A DNA stretch of 64,000 bases from Pleionea sp. CnH1-48 (GTDB lineage: Bacteria; Pseudomonadota; Gammaproteobacteria; Enterobacterales; Kangiellaceae). The stretch is from the NCBI RefSeq assembly GCF_024124665.1, contig NZ_JAMXSB010000004.1:1-64000 (forward strand). The letters are read 5' to 3'. How positions within the stretch are numbered: the first letter of the stretch is position 1; every line of letters begins with the position of its first letter. The notes below the pieces were generated by a model, which made no database searches, had not been told where the DNA came from, and worked only from the letters and a program-made list of their open reading frames with translations. The position numbers and the translations under genes are program-made. This document shows, one piece after another, positions 34,800 to 44,679 of this stretch.

Positions 34800-36971
34800 A
34801 TGAAAACTAAAAACACTATACGTTCCAGTCGTGCGGGGTTGGATAATAGGATGTATAAGTGGTTAGCAGTAGGATTACTTAGTCATACATTAATGGCGTC
34901 AACCAGTGTCGCTAATGTTAAGCAGTCAACGTTTGATTGGAACCTGGTTGAACAGCAACAAGTGATTATTAAGTTCAAAGATAATCGCCTGCAAAAAAGT
35001 GCAACAGCTCAAGTTATGAAAAACTCTGTTGCACACTTGAGTCAGCAAATTAATGTTCCATTGAATTGGCAGCGCCAAATGGCTTCGGGAGCACAGCTTA
35101 TTAAACTGGAAGCTGACCAGTCAATGAGCGACGTTTTAAAGTCTTTGCAAAAGTTGCCAAATGTTGAGTACGCGGTTGCCAATCGTCGTTTGCATACGAT
35201 GGCCACACCGAATGATCCTCGTTACAACGAACAATGGCATTACTTTGAAGCAACCGGAGGCATTAATATGCCCGCCGCCTGGGATATTAACCAAGGTTCT
35301 GGTGCCGTTATTGCTGTTGTTGATACTGGGTATCGACCTCATGCGGATCTGGTTGCCAACATATTGCCTGGCTATGATTTTATTTCTAATGCAGGTACCG
35401 CTCGCGACAATGATGGTCGTGATAACGATGCCAGTGACGAAGGTGATTGGTTTGGATTTTTCGAATGTCCCGGTGCACCTTTCTTTAGTCAGAACAGTAG
35501 CTGGCATGGTACTCATGTTGCCGGAACTGTCGCTGCTGTTAACGACAATAGTGAAGGGGTGGCCGGTATCGCGCCGCAAGCTAAAGTTGTGCCCGTACGT
35601 GTGCTTGGTAAATGTGGCGGTACCTTAGATGATATTCAAGACGGTATGTTGTGGGCTGCGGGTATTTCGGTACCGGGTGTCCCTGACAATCCCAATCCTG
35701 CCGATGTTATTAATCTAAGTTTAGGTGGTGGCGCTGCTTGTGACGCCGCTATGCAAGACGTTGTTAATCAGATTACAGCGGCAGGAACAACGGTTGTGGC
35801 TGCGGCTGGTAACAGTAACGCAGATGCTGGCAGTTTTACACCGGCCAGTTGTAATAACGTGTTAACCGTAGCGTCCACCAATCGTTCCGGTGCTCGTGCC
35901 AGTTATTCGAACTTCGGTAGTGTGGTTGAAATCGCAGCGCCAGGAGGAGAGACTTCCGGTGGTGCAGCGAATGGTGTTTTGTCCACATTGAATACAGGTA
36001 CGCAAGGACCTGAAGCCGACAGTTATTCGTTCTATCAGGGAACCAGTATGGCTGCGCCTCATGCTGCCGGTGTGGTTGGCTTGCTTTATAGCCATAAGCC
36101 AGATATTACACCTGCCCAAGTCCAACAAACTCTGATGGATACGGCCCGCGCATTTCCTGGAACCTGTAATCAGTGTGGTGCTGGTATCATCGATGCCGCT
36201 GCTGCGTTACAAGCACTGGGTGGTGGTAGCAATCAAGCGCCAGATGCTGGTTTCAGTTTTGCTGTCAGTGGGTTTGATGTGAACTTTACCGATAGCAGTA
36301 GCGACAGTGATGGCAGTGTGGTTTCTTGGAGCTGGAGTTTTGGCGACGGTAATAGTTCTACGTCTCAAAATCCTGCCCATACTTATGCAGCCGCAGGTAG
36401 TTATACCGTAACCTTAACTGTTACGGATAACGAAGGCGCTACTGACTCTGCTTCGCAAGCGGTAACCATTTCTGATGGCAGCAACGAACCACCAAAAGCA
36501 GACTTTACCTTTGCTGCAACGGATCTGGATGTCAGCTTTACAGATGCCAGTAGTGATGTCGACGGTAATGTGGTTGCATGGAGTTGGGACTTTGGCGATG
36601 GCAATACATCCAGCTCGCAAAACCCAAGCCATAGTTATGCTGCAGAAGGCAACTATACTGTGACCCTTACTGTAACCGATGATGATGGAGCACAAGCGAG
36701 CGTGAGCCAGGATGTTCGAGTGTCGGCACCTGTGGTATCCATCGATTTAAGTGCATCAGTAACATCGCTCTTCTTCTTTAAAAATATTTCGTTAAGTTGG
36801 AGTGGAGCAACGGGAGCTAATGTGGATCTCTATGTTGGCGGTTCACTTTCAGGCTCAACAGCTAACGATGGTTCATGGAGCGAATGGCGTATTGGTTCCG
36901 GCTCAGAAACTTATCAAGTTTGTGAGACTGGCACTTCCAATTGTTCAGACGAAATCACCGTTAACTATTAA
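34800..36971 (+). CDS. Secreted subtilase (S8) with two PKD domains
   Basis: 723 residues. A long signal region (to ~39) and an inhibitor-I9-like propeptide (~50-130; VIIKFK, LPNVEYAVANRR). Catalytic triad D175 (VVDTGYRPHADL), H237 (WHGTHVAGTVAA) and S416 (QGTSMAAPHAAG), so active-looking. Two tandem PKD domains follow (~480-557 and ~567-645), each with WSWxFGDGN and YTVTLTVTD motifs, then a ~70-residue Ig-like end with one Cys pair. Secreted proteases with PKD repeats degrade insoluble proteins such as collagen in marine bacteria. Monocistronic with a strong terminator. Confidence 0.93.
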   Translation: MKTKNTIRSSRAGLDNRMYKWLAVGLLSHTLMASTSVANVKQSTFDWNLVEQQQVIIKFKDNRLQKSATAQVMKNSVAHLSQQINVPLNWQRQMASGAQLIKLEADQSMSDVLKSLQKLPNVEYAVANRRLHTMATPNDPRYNEQWHYFEATGGINMPAAWDINQGSGAVIAVVDTGYRPHADLVANILPGYDFISNAGTARDNDGRDNDASDEGDWFGFFECPGAPFFSQNSSWHGTHVAGTVAAVNDNSEGVAGIAPQAKVVPVRVLGKCGGTLDDIQDGMLWAAGISVPGVPDNPNPADVINLSLGGGAACDAAMQDVVNQITAAGTTVVAAAGNSNADAGSFTPASCNNVLTVASTNRSGARASYSNFGSVVEIAAPGGETSGGAANGVLSTLNTGTQGPEADSYSFYQGTSMAAPHAAGVVGLLYSHKPDITPAQVQQTLMDTARAFPGTCNQCGAGIIDAAAALQALGGGSNQAPDAGFSFAVSGFDVNFTDSSSDSDGSVVSWSWSFGDGNSSTSQNPAHTYAAAGSYTVTLTVTDNEGATDSASQAVTISDGSNEPPKADFTFAATDLDVSFTDASSDVDGNVVAWSWDFGDGNTSSSQNPSHSYAAEGNYTVTLTVTDDDGAQASVSQDVRVSAPVVSIDLSASVTSLFFFKNISLSWSGATGANVDLYVGGSLSGSTANDGSWSEWRIGSGSETYQVCETGTSNCSDEITVNY

Positions 36972-36985
36972 TTGGTATGCTTTAG

Positions 36986-37015
36986 AAAACCGCTCACTTT
37001 TGTGAGCGGTTTTTT
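36986..37015 (+). terminator. Terminator of the PKD subtilase
   Basis: Stem AAAACCGCTCAC/GTGAGCGGTTTT with a TTTT loop and a T run. Confidence 0.95.
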
Positions 37016-37228
37016 ATGCTCGTGTTAGTACAAAAATTTCAATAATCATTAATGTCCTTTTTGTTTGTGTGGTTATGTTAATATTTCCTTTTTACATACA
37101 TTCTCGCAACCTCCGAAGCATCTTAGTTACCTAGTTTTTGTGCGCTTACTTAAGTGCAATAAAAAACGAAAAATCAATCCTGTTTTGTTGTTCTTATAAA
37201 GAGCATTTCGATGTCAAAGAGGTTTTCT

Positions 37229-39448
37229 ATGCAGATTAATTTTCCTTCTACTCAAACTCAATACACAGCACCCCACACAGAAACTACTACATCCGAGGTA
37301 AATTCTTCATCTAATAAAACGTCAACTATTCACTCATCTTCTAACGTTCAATTGCAAGAAACCAAACCGGTTCAATCTTCACAGGCGTTAAACGAACGAG
37401 CGAACAAAAGCATGGTATTCGTTCAGAATGTCAGAGTGATTTTGGAAAACCTGATCAGCGAGGGATTACAATCACCGCAAGATCAAGCTGACATGCGAAA
37501 ACTGTTGCAACAGATTGAAGAATTTGAAAGCGCTGCTTTTGATAAAGATTACGAAGCATTAATGACGGATGATCCTCGTCGTAAAGATACGTTATTGTTG
37601 GCTGCAACGGTTAAGAAAGCCGCATGCGGAAATTTACTGAACCGATTCCTTATCGATCATCCCGGTATCTGTGCCAAAGTTGCAGGGCGAATAGAATCTT
37701 TTGGCGACTTGCTCAAGGTATCTGATGCTTGGTTAAAAGCCTTCGAAACGGAGGTTGTGCGCGGAGCACGCAGCGGTACTGTGGACTCTGGGATAATAGA
37801 GCGACAGAAGGATACCGTGCGCGACTATAAAGGCCGCTTTGAAACGATACAGGAAAAGTTCAAAGACTCTAGAGACATTGCAGATAGTGTTCTGGGGATG
37901 AATGAAGCATCGAGCCAGATAGATGTAGAACGTCTGAACGATGACTCTATCGGAGGCCGAATTATTAATTCGATGCCTTGGCAGTCGCTCAAAAATCATG
38001 AGCAGCTTGCACAAAAAATTAATCTCGATTATCAGGGAATACTAATAGCGAAGGTTTCCGGCAGTGGCTCAAATAAAGCTATTGAAATTGAGCTAAACCG
38101 AGACTTTCGAGAGAATGTACCGGCTCATAAGATGGCGTTCATCTTACAAAAACTGGTTAGAGAGTTTGAGCAAGCTGGCCAGACTGAAGCCGCAGAAAAG
38201 TTAATGGCAGCCTGTGAAATTGCACCATGTCTGACAGTACAAAAAAACAGCCGTTGGCTGGTTGTTAAAGAGCCAACCAATATCACCTACACCAACTTAA
38301 AAGAGATTACTCCTTCACCTTCAGAAGAGGTTGAAACACAAGAAGTGATTCCTCAGAAGTCCTCCACGACTCAGGAGAGGGTGCAAACTTATTTGGCGCT
38401 AAAAGATGTACAGCGAATGGTGAAGAGCGGTACGCAACATCGCCTCGATAATCCATCTTCTATATTACATACGATGGGAGAGTGGATTGGTGGGCCGCTA
38501 ATGATGGTGGGGTATGCTGGTCTGGTTGCACAAACTCCTAATTCGATGGGATCGGTGTCGCAGCCAGTAAACATAACCGACTTATGGAAGTCAGGTACTT
38601 TCCTGGGTGGAAAGATGGCGGACGGTATGAGTTATTTGTACGAGACTTATATGCCAGAATCGGTACAAGATTTTTTTGCTGGACAGTATGCCAATGTGCG
38701 CAAATATGCTGATGACCCTTCGGGTAACGCTTATCGAATGAATGAGCTGTTAAAGGACATAGTGACGGTTTCTTATGATGAAACCCAGATGCGATTTACT
38801 ATTCGAATTACCGAAGAAGCTCGAGAAATGCATCCTGCTGCTTTGGTCAATCGATTAAATGGGTTTATTGAAGAAGCACGACAAAATAAAAGCGGTGATT
38901 TAGCTGATCAGTTGTTAAGTTGGGCTGAAAGCAATCGTCATCTGGAAGTTGTCGGAAAGGGTAATGAGGCTCGACTTAAGTTGATATCACAGGAGAGTCA
39001 TCAAGAGAGCTCTTCTTCTAGCATTGAGCAAAATCTTCTGTCGAAGCAAATCCAACAGGAATCGATGGAAGACAGTATGGGGCCTCGCGTCCAACTACGC
39101 CAAATGATTCAAGAAGGCGAGTTGAATCGAGAGTTCATGCATTTTATTAATGATGTCGTTGTTAAAGATGTGAAGCAACAGGTTGAAAGGTTAGACAAAA
39201 GTAAACAATCAGTGGTGAAGTCTGTCGTTCACTTTGTTAGTCGACATGACAAACAGCTTGCTCAAGAGAAACATCACATATTAGAAACGCTAAAGGGAAA
39301 AGCAATCATGGCCGAGTCAATGGATGATTTGGTTGAAGCGGTGGATCAAGCTTTGTTAGATGTTCGTTCTCACGCAAAGCTTCATCATCGTAGTGGTGGT
39401 AAGACCGAAGCCGCATTGTTGGAGTTGAAGAAACAACTTGAGGGGTGA
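37229..39448 (+). CDS. Large cytoplasmic-start protein with internal duplication, unknown
   Basis: 739 residues from the ATG at 37229 (an ATG at 37211 is possible). No Sec signal. The first ~60 residues are Ser/Thr/Gln-rich and disordered, like secretion signals of type III substrates. A helical region follows. Two related domains can be seen: AIEIELNRDFRENVPAHKMA followed by helices and a closing SRWLVVKEP strand (near residues 280-360), and FTIRITEEAREMHPAALVNR followed by equivalent helices and an EARLKLISQE strand (near 525-595). The C-terminus is coiled-coil-like (VVKDVKQQVERLDKSKQS). A hydrophobic patch lies between the repeats (GGPLMMVGYAGLVA). No family recognised. Confidence 0.7.
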   Translation: MQINFPSTQTQYTAPHTETTTSEVNSSSNKTSTIHSSSNVQLQETKPVQSSQALNERANKSMVFVQNVRVILENLISEGLQSPQDQADMRKLLQQIEEFESAAFDKDYEALMTDDPRRKDTLLLAATVKKAACGNLLNRFLIDHPGICAKVAGRIESFGDLLKVSDAWLKAFETEVVRGARSGTVDSGIIERQKDTVRDYKGRFETIQEKFKDSRDIADSVLGMNEASSQIDVERLNDDSIGGRIINSMPWQSLKNHEQLAQKINLDYQGILIAKVSGSGSNKAIEIELNRDFRENVPAHKMAFILQKLVREFEQAGQTEAAEKLMAACEIAPCLTVQKNSRWLVVKEPTNITYTNLKEITPSPSEEVETQEVIPQKSSTTQERVQTYLALKDVQRMVKSGTQHRLDNPSSILHTMGEWIGGPLMMVGYAGLVAQTPNSMGSVSQPVNITDLWKSGTFLGGKMADGMSYLYETYMPESVQDFFAGQYANVRKYADDPSGNAYRMNELLKDIVTVSYDETQMRFTIRITEEAREMHPAALVNRLNGFIEEARQNKSGDLADQLLSWAESNRHLEVVGKGNEARLKLISQESHQESSSSSIEQNLLSKQIQQESMEDSMGPRVQLRQMIQEGELNREFMHFINDVVVKDVKQQVERLDKSKQSVVKSVVHFVSRHDKQLAQEKHHILETLKGKAIMAESMDDLVEAVDQALLDVRSHAKLHHRSGGKTEAALLELKKQLEG

Positions 39449-39465
39449 TTTTTGTTAAAAATACT

Positions 39466-39489
39466 GACCACCTGAGATTCCAGGTGGTC
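39466..39489. terminator. Bidirectional hairpin between convergent genes
   Basis: Stem GACCACCTG/CAGGTGGTC with loop AGATTC between the 745-residue-frame gene and the minus-strand lipoprotein. Confidence 0.75.
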
Positions 39490-39511
39490 TAATCAACATA
39501 CTACAAAAGAG

Positions 39512-41302
39512 CTAAAAATTTTCATGTTGCCGAACATGGTTCCAGTTGACTCCCTCATCAGTGGATTCGTAAAAGTCGCCTGTTGCTCCATCGCAAGACA
39601 GTAGCAGCCGGTCATTAATTTCTGGAATGAGTGTTCTGCAGAGTGCATTGGGCAATGTGTTCCCTGTATCAACCCAGGTTTTTCCACCATCTATGGTTTT
39701 CAGGATCTTGGTTTCGTATGTTCGCTCTTTGCTCCAAAAGTCATAGTCTGAAAAACTAGCGATAGTAAAGCCTTCCAGACTACTTTTAAAGATGGGGGTG
39801 GAGACAAATGAAAATGACTCTTTTTTGGCAACCTTATTGTTACAAGTTTTGTTGGTTTGAATTTTACCATTACACATATAAACATAAGTATTGATTTTGT
39901 CCCAGGAGTTGTCTGACTTAATATATCTGAAGTACTTGTCCCGATATGACCACGACCAAAAGCTAGGAGCTTCTACCCCCATTTTAATGGCCCCTGCATT
40001 TACAACAAATGAAACCTCTGGATCTGCTTCTGGTTCCTGAGCTTCCCAGCTTTCTGGATCATAGGAGTATACTTCAGCATCTCCGTTGGAAAAAATGGCA
40101 CTCGTGTTTTGCTGCAATGTATTGATTGATATAAAGTGTTGGTTTCCTATTGAAAAAAGATCGGCATGAGTAATTCTCTTTTTGTAAGTGGTTTTTGCTG
40201 ATGTTTTTTTTCTTTTCGTAAAGGGGCTGTCATTATTCTCTTCTTCATTGTTTTCTGAGTGCTGACTTTTCCATTGGTTTTTCACTGTATAACGATTAAC
40301 TTCTTCCCAGGATGGAGGGCCTGCTTCTATTGAGCTGCGATAGATTAAGAGCTTCTCTCCTTTTGTCGTAATCATATCTATGGTTGAATTATTGTGAAAG
40401 ACAAGCTTAACTATTTGAGTATCACTCTCTAGTGATATGTCTTGCCAGTTTTCTCCTCTGGGCTTCCAGAAAAGCTTTCCTTCTCCGCCACCAACGATGA
40501 GATCGCCTCTGGAATTTTCTGCAATTGTTTTTAACTCTCGATTGGTTTCTACTGCATCAAGTTCCCATTCGCCAAAGTTGCTTCGTCGGACAATAACTCC
40601 TAAGGGAGCTAGAAAATAGATGGCCCCATCTGGCGCTCTATAGTTGAATTTAAATGTTACAGGATTTTGAGCAATGGATGAATAAAGTGAGTAACGTTCA
40701 TCTTCTCGTTCATCACCGCTCCAGCTCAGAACATCTTTGCTATCAAAGCGATAAAAAGGAAAGTATGACTTCAATACTTCACCCAGTTGAGGATCTGGCA
40801 GGCGCAATAAGGTTTTTATATACTTATCTCCTTGTGGCTTAGGATAATAAATAATGGTACCGAGGTCAGTCACTTTGCCAGGTGTAACCTTGAATGTACC
40901 AAACTTGGCATCCGTGTGAACGTAACGTCTATACCAGTAATTTCCATAAGCATAGAAGGAGTGAATATTACTCAAGGCGTAATTTCCTTCGTCAGCAGGA
41001 GCGGCAAAAACAGTACTGCTATTTATTTGTGGAGCTAAGGCGATTAGTCGAGATGGCTTCTGTTTTTTTGAGGCGTTAAGGTCTTCTGGAGTAATGGTCA
41101 TTAGATTAAATGGAAGCTCAGAAGCACTAGCATTCAAAACTCTAGCAACAACAATGCCTTGATTAGGTTTTAGCTTTGTTTTCTTTGTCAGGGTTGGGAG
41201 CATATTAATCTGTCCTGCGCATCCAGAAAGAAGCAAAAGCATTATACAGAAACAGGCTATTATGAACCTTGATGATATCTGATTAAAAAAGCCTGAACTC
41301 AT
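39512..41302 (-). CDS. Lipoprotein with BNR-like propeller repeats
   Basis: About 596 residues from the ATG at 41302 (an in-frame ATG at 41341 gives 609). Lipobox L-S-G-C after a strong hydrophobic core. The N-terminal domain (~50-170) contains GIVVARVLNAS and FKVTPGKVTDLGTIIY, a small beta domain also seen in the divergent gene at 41563. The rest is beta-propeller-like with Asp-box/BNR patterns (TIDGGKTWVD, STDEGVNWNH). Probably an outer-membrane lipoprotein with a binding role; ligand unknown. Confidence 0.75.
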   Translation of the reverse strand: MSSGFFNQISSRFIIACFCIMLLLLSGCAGQINMLPTLTKKTKLKPNQGIVVARVLNASASELPFNLMTITPEDLNASKKQKPSRLIALAPQINSSTVFAAPADEGNYALSNIHSFYAYGNYWYRRYVHTDAKFGTFKVTPGKVTDLGTIIYYPKPQGDKYIKTLLRLPDPQLGEVLKSYFPFYRFDSKDVLSWSGDEREDERYSLYSSIAQNPVTFKFNYRAPDGAIYFLAPLGVIVRRSNFGEWELDAVETNRELKTIAENSRGDLIVGGGEGKLFWKPRGENWQDISLESDTQIVKLVFHNNSTIDMITTKGEKLLIYRSSIEAGPPSWEEVNRYTVKNQWKSQHSENNEEENNDSPFTKRKKTSAKTTYKKRITHADLFSIGNQHFISINTLQQNTSAIFSNGDAEVYSYDPESWEAQEPEADPEVSFVVNAGAIKMGVEAPSFWSWSYRDKYFRYIKSDNSWDKINTYVYMCNGKIQTNKTCNNKVAKKESFSFVSTPIFKSSLEGFTIASFSDYDFWSKERTYETKILKTIDGGKTWVDTGNTLPNALCRTLIPEINDRLLLSCDGATGDFYESTDEGVNWNHVRQHENF

Positions 41303-41562
41303 AAGCGAATCCTTTGTTATTAATTGCTTGATATCAATCATAGTAGAAAATCTGCATTATGTTGGGGCTGGGGAGTAGGCACTACTTCTTTCTGGAAAGA
41401 TAATGTATCTTGTCTTATACTGCTGGTGACATAATTTGTCTTTTAAAGAGTGGGGACTAGAGTTTCTTAATTGTCTTGACTGGCAGCAGTGCCACTTTTA
41501 TCTTTTGTGTCAGAGGGATGAAGCTTTCTGATAGTACTCTTGGTGCTTATAGCTTGAGGTAT

Positions 41563-42180
41563 ATGTCTTTGTCTGGTTATTCTTTGCGGCTACTTATCTC
41601 TATTATTTTTTTCCAGAAGTTGAGTTATGCTTTGGATGATCCTCTTGTTAAGCTTAGTACCATTGAAGAGGCAGCCTCTCTTAAGGTGGGGTATGGATAT
41701 CTATTAGTTGATCTCGATGTGGGGGGAACGGGGCCTTCAATCGAGTTTGTCCGTTTAAAAACCGGAGACAAGCTTTATTTAGGTCAAAAGCAAAAGTATG
41801 CTGTGAAAGGTGATAAAAAGCTTATTCGGTTAAGTCAGGATAAACAAGGATTTTACGTTACTCAGCTGCAAGAGGGACTGTATCAAATAACAAAGATAAA
41901 CGCTCCATACTTCGATCTCCCTTATAAATTAAGTACCGATAGAGATCGTAGATGGCGTTTTAGCGTTGAAGCCGGAAAAGTCAACTATATTGGCAAGCTT
42001 GTTATTAAAAAGAAGCGCAGCACTAAGTATGTTGGTGTCGATTTAGTAAGTCGAATTGCAACGGATAAGGATCGCATTAAATCCTTGTTAACCAAGCTTC
42101 CAGAGCAGGTTCTACTTCGTCATGGAACCGGGTTTCGTGATGATTTCTATAGTACTTTTATTGATGAGAATAAGGAGTAG
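41563..42180 (+). CDS. Secreted small beta-domain protein
   Basis: About 205 residues from the ATG at 41563, which gives a clean signal peptide (LLISIIFFQKLSYA); longer starts at 41518 (ATG) or 41476 (TTG) are possible. The mature part has YGYLLVDLDVG and RFSVEAGKVNYIGKLVIKK, matching the GIVVARV/F-V-x-x-GKV-x-x-x-G pattern of the divergent lipoprotein's N-terminal domain and DUF2846-type domains. It lies just before an S9 peptidase whose start overlaps the unit, so all three may act together at the cell surface. Confidence 0.65.
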   Translation: MSLSGYSLRLLISIIFFQKLSYALDDPLVKLSTIEEAASLKVGYGYLLVDLDVGGTGPSIEFVRLKTGDKLYLGQKQKYAVKGDKKLIRLSQDKQGFYVTQLQEGLYQITKINAPYFDLPYKLSTDRDRRWRFSVEAGKVNYIGKLVIKKKRSTKYVGVDLVSRIATDKDRIKSLLTKLPEQVLLRHGTGFRDDFYSTFIDENKE

Positions 42181-42184
42181 CACC

Positions 42185-44164
42185 GTGTTATTTTGTATCC
42201 GGTTGGCGCTTATTGTTTCTCTCATGTCTTCATGTGCCGCTTATGCTGATATTAGGCCTAAAGATTTTTTTAAATCAGTCGATATGACATCGGCGAAATT
42301 GAGCCCTGATGGTCAGTATATCGCCGCTATTAGAAATCTCTCAGGTACTCAAAAGCTGGTATTAATAGATACTGGAAAAAATGAAGAGGAAATCTTGCTG
42401 AGTCTGGTTGACTTTACTGCCAGAGACTCCAGTATTCGAGCTATTAACTGGCTTGGCTCGAAGCATGTTGCAGTTCAGTTTTATGAGATAAAGCAAGGCG
42501 TTAAGCACCTTTTAGACACCCAGGGATCAAGCTATCTGTTGGTAATTAGAATCCCTTATGGTGCAAACCAGCAAGCAGATGTATACAGTGTTCGAACTAA
42601 AGGCTGGTTGATCCATTCTTTGCCTGATAAGGATAATTTATTTCTTTACGCAAAAAGCGGTGTCTACTCAAAAGTGTATCAAATAGATGCAAGAAAGCTA
42701 TTGAAGCATAAGCAAAGAGTCAGCAAGTTAATGAGAGTTGACGGCGGTCAGTTTAAGAAGAAGAACGAAGTTTCTTCTGTTGAAGGGTTTGCTTCTCGCT
42801 GGTTTTTTGATTCAGACAGAAAGCCTGTCGCGGTGTTGAGTTTTAAAGACGCAGATACAGTGGCTCTTAGTACATTAAGTGAGGGTGATAAACCAAGAGT
42901 TATTGAGTCATGGTCGCTAAAGGAGTTGTCTTCTTCACAACGGTCAACACCAGAAGTTCGTAATACGCTGATTCCAGTCGCTATTGCAGATTCCGAGAAT
43001 ACATTTTACTGTCTCGACTTTGCTGAAGAAAATGAACGCTCTGTTTATAAAGTGAACTTTGATACCGGGTTTAAGCAACTTATTTTTGAAGTTGACTCTT
43101 TTAAAATCACCGATCTTATCCTTGAACCTATTACTAATCGCTTATTAGGTGTAAAAGTACTGAAAGGCGGGGATATTCATTATGTTTATCTTAATGAGGA
43201 TGAAAAAAAGTCATTGGGTCACAAGGTAAAGCCAGAGTTACGCTCGGTTATCAGTCGCAGTCTCGATAGTAAAAAAATCCTCATTTATGAAGAAAAACAT
43301 CATCAGCCGGGAAAGTTCATATTCGTTGATAGAAACTCCGGAAAAAAAATCGTTATTGGAAGCGTGCTGCCGCACCTGAATGGTAAACTGAAGACCCGAT
43401 TAATTGAGAGTAGTGTCAAGGTAGGGGAGCTGAATATTCCTTATTTATTGACAATGCCTCATGGAAAATCCCAACCAATGCCTCTTATTGTAATGCCTCA
43501 CGGTGGTCCTATCTCCGTATTTGACCATCGCTACTTTCATTCAGAGACACAGTTTTTTGCAGCTAATGGATATGCTGTACTCAGGGTGAATTATAGAGGT
43601 TCAAGTGGTTATTCGTTTCTGCACAAAGAGGCGGGTAAGATGCAGTGGGGCAACATGATACTCGAGGATATTTATCGAGCTACTCAAGCGGTGGCCAACA
43701 GAAAAGACATTGCTGCTGATAAAGTCTGTTTGGTCGGCATGAGTTATGGAGGGTATGCCGCAACTATGTTAACGATTAAGTATCCTGAGCTGTATAAATG
43801 TGCTGTTAACATTGCAGGGGTTAGTGATGTGGCTTTATATTTGAATGCTCATAATATGACGAAGAAGCAAGATGTTTGGGCGAAGGAGTATATTGGAGAT
43901 CCTGTCGCTGATTATGAAAGTTTGAAATCTATTTCGCCAGTTTATAAGATTCAAGGTCTGAAAAATCCGATTTTTATTATTCATGGTGCAAAAGATTCTG
44001 TTGTAGACATAGAGCATGCCAGTCGCCTGAAACTCATGCTTGATAAGCATAATAAATCTTACCAATACCATATTATTGAAGACGGTGGTCATCACTTAGG
44101 TGACGCAAAAGCCAGCATCGATCTTTTTGTCAGAGTGTTGACTTTTTTGAAAACCTATATTTAA
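42185..44164 (+). CDS. Secreted S9-family prolyl oligopeptidase-like peptidase
   Basis: 659 residues from GTG at 42185: AAGGAG lies 8 bases upstream and the start gives a proper signal peptide (CIRLALIVSLMSSCAAYA), while the ATG at 42122 lies inside the previous gene. N-terminal propeller (~25-400; KLSPDGQYIAAIRN). Alpha/beta hydrolase domain ~410-659: MPHGGPISVFD, nucleophile Ser in VGMSYGGYAAT, Asp in HGAKDSVVD and His in EDGGHHLG. It hydrolyses peptides or acyl-amino acids in the periplasm. Four bases after the preceding stop, so translationally coupled. Confidence 0.92.
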   Translation: MLFCIRLALIVSLMSSCAAYADIRPKDFFKSVDMTSAKLSPDGQYIAAIRNLSGTQKLVLIDTGKNEEEILLSLVDFTARDSSIRAINWLGSKHVAVQFYEIKQGVKHLLDTQGSSYLLVIRIPYGANQQADVYSVRTKGWLIHSLPDKDNLFLYAKSGVYSKVYQIDARKLLKHKQRVSKLMRVDGGQFKKKNEVSSVEGFASRWFFDSDRKPVAVLSFKDADTVALSTLSEGDKPRVIESWSLKELSSSQRSTPEVRNTLIPVAIADSENTFYCLDFAEENERSVYKVNFDTGFKQLIFEVDSFKITDLILEPITNRLLGVKVLKGGDIHYVYLNEDEKKSLGHKVKPELRSVISRSLDSKKILIYEEKHHQPGKFIFVDRNSGKKIVIGSVLPHLNGKLKTRLIESSVKVGELNIPYLLTMPHGKSQPMPLIVMPHGGPISVFDHRYFHSETQFFAANGYAVLRVNYRGSSGYSFLHKEAGKMQWGNMILEDIYRATQAVANRKDIAADKVCLVGMSYGGYAATMLTIKYPELYKCAVNIAGVSDVALYLNAHNMTKKQDVWAKEYIGDPVADYESLKSISPVYKIQGLKNPIFIIHGAKDSVVDIEHASRLKLMLDKHNKSYQYHIIEDGGHHLGDAKASIDLFVRVLTFLKTYI

Positions 44165-44184
44165 AAGACGTTGGATTGACATAA

Positions 44185-44631
44185 GAGAGCATGCTTGACA
44201 TTTATTGTTCTCCAAGACTGAAAGCCAAGAAGCTTCTTGACCACCAGCTTTGTTACTTTGCTTCGCCAGATTACTTGAAAGCCAATGGAAAACCACAGCA
44301 CCCACGAGAATTATCAAAATATAATTGTATAACTTATTCTTTAAGCAATCCTTAAGACAGATGGTATTTTGACGAGGAGAGTTATGTTGTAAACGAATTC
44401 CTCACAAGCGATAGTCCAGAAATGATAGTAAAAATGTGTGTTTTAGGAAGTGGTATTGGTGCTATTCCTAAGTGGATGATTCAAGATTATATCGACAAAA
44501 AGCAACTGATTGAGCTTTTTGAAGATAATAAAAAGCGCACTTTGCCAATGTATGTTGTTTATAAAAATAGTGAGTACCTTTCATTTAGAATGAGGGCGTT
44601 TATAGACTTCATATCCCATTATTTTGAGTAA
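44185..44631 (+). pseudogene. LysR-type regulator remnant with in-frame stop
   Basis: A continuous frame, broken only by TAA at 44353-44355, encodes the C-terminal effector domain of a LysR regulator: LCYFASPDYLKANGKPQHPREL, then after the stop RWYF, LTSDSPEMIVKMCVLGSGIG, IPKWMIQDYIDKKQLIELF and SFRMRAFIDFISHYF. The N-terminal helix-turn-helix and the first part of the effector domain are missing. The remnant lies just after the S9 peptidase and ends at a terminator. Truncation plus a nonsense codon make it non-functional. Confidence 0.88.
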
Positions 44632-44637
44632 GTTAAA

Positions 44638-44673
44638 ACTCTCATCAAGTGTCATAAGGAACTTGATGAGAGT
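44638..44673. terminator. Bidirectional terminator hairpin
   Basis: Stem ACTCTCATCAAGT (44638-44650) with ACTTGATGAGAGT (44661-44673), 10-base loop, between the LysR remnant and the minus-strand HAD-like gene. Confidence 0.8.
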
Positions 44674-44679
44674 ATTGGG

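Noticed and set aside
35136-35628. Overlapping frames on both strands within the PKD subtilase gene
   Set aside because: The region encodes the catalytic domain with D175 and H237 in the main frame; the others are shadows.
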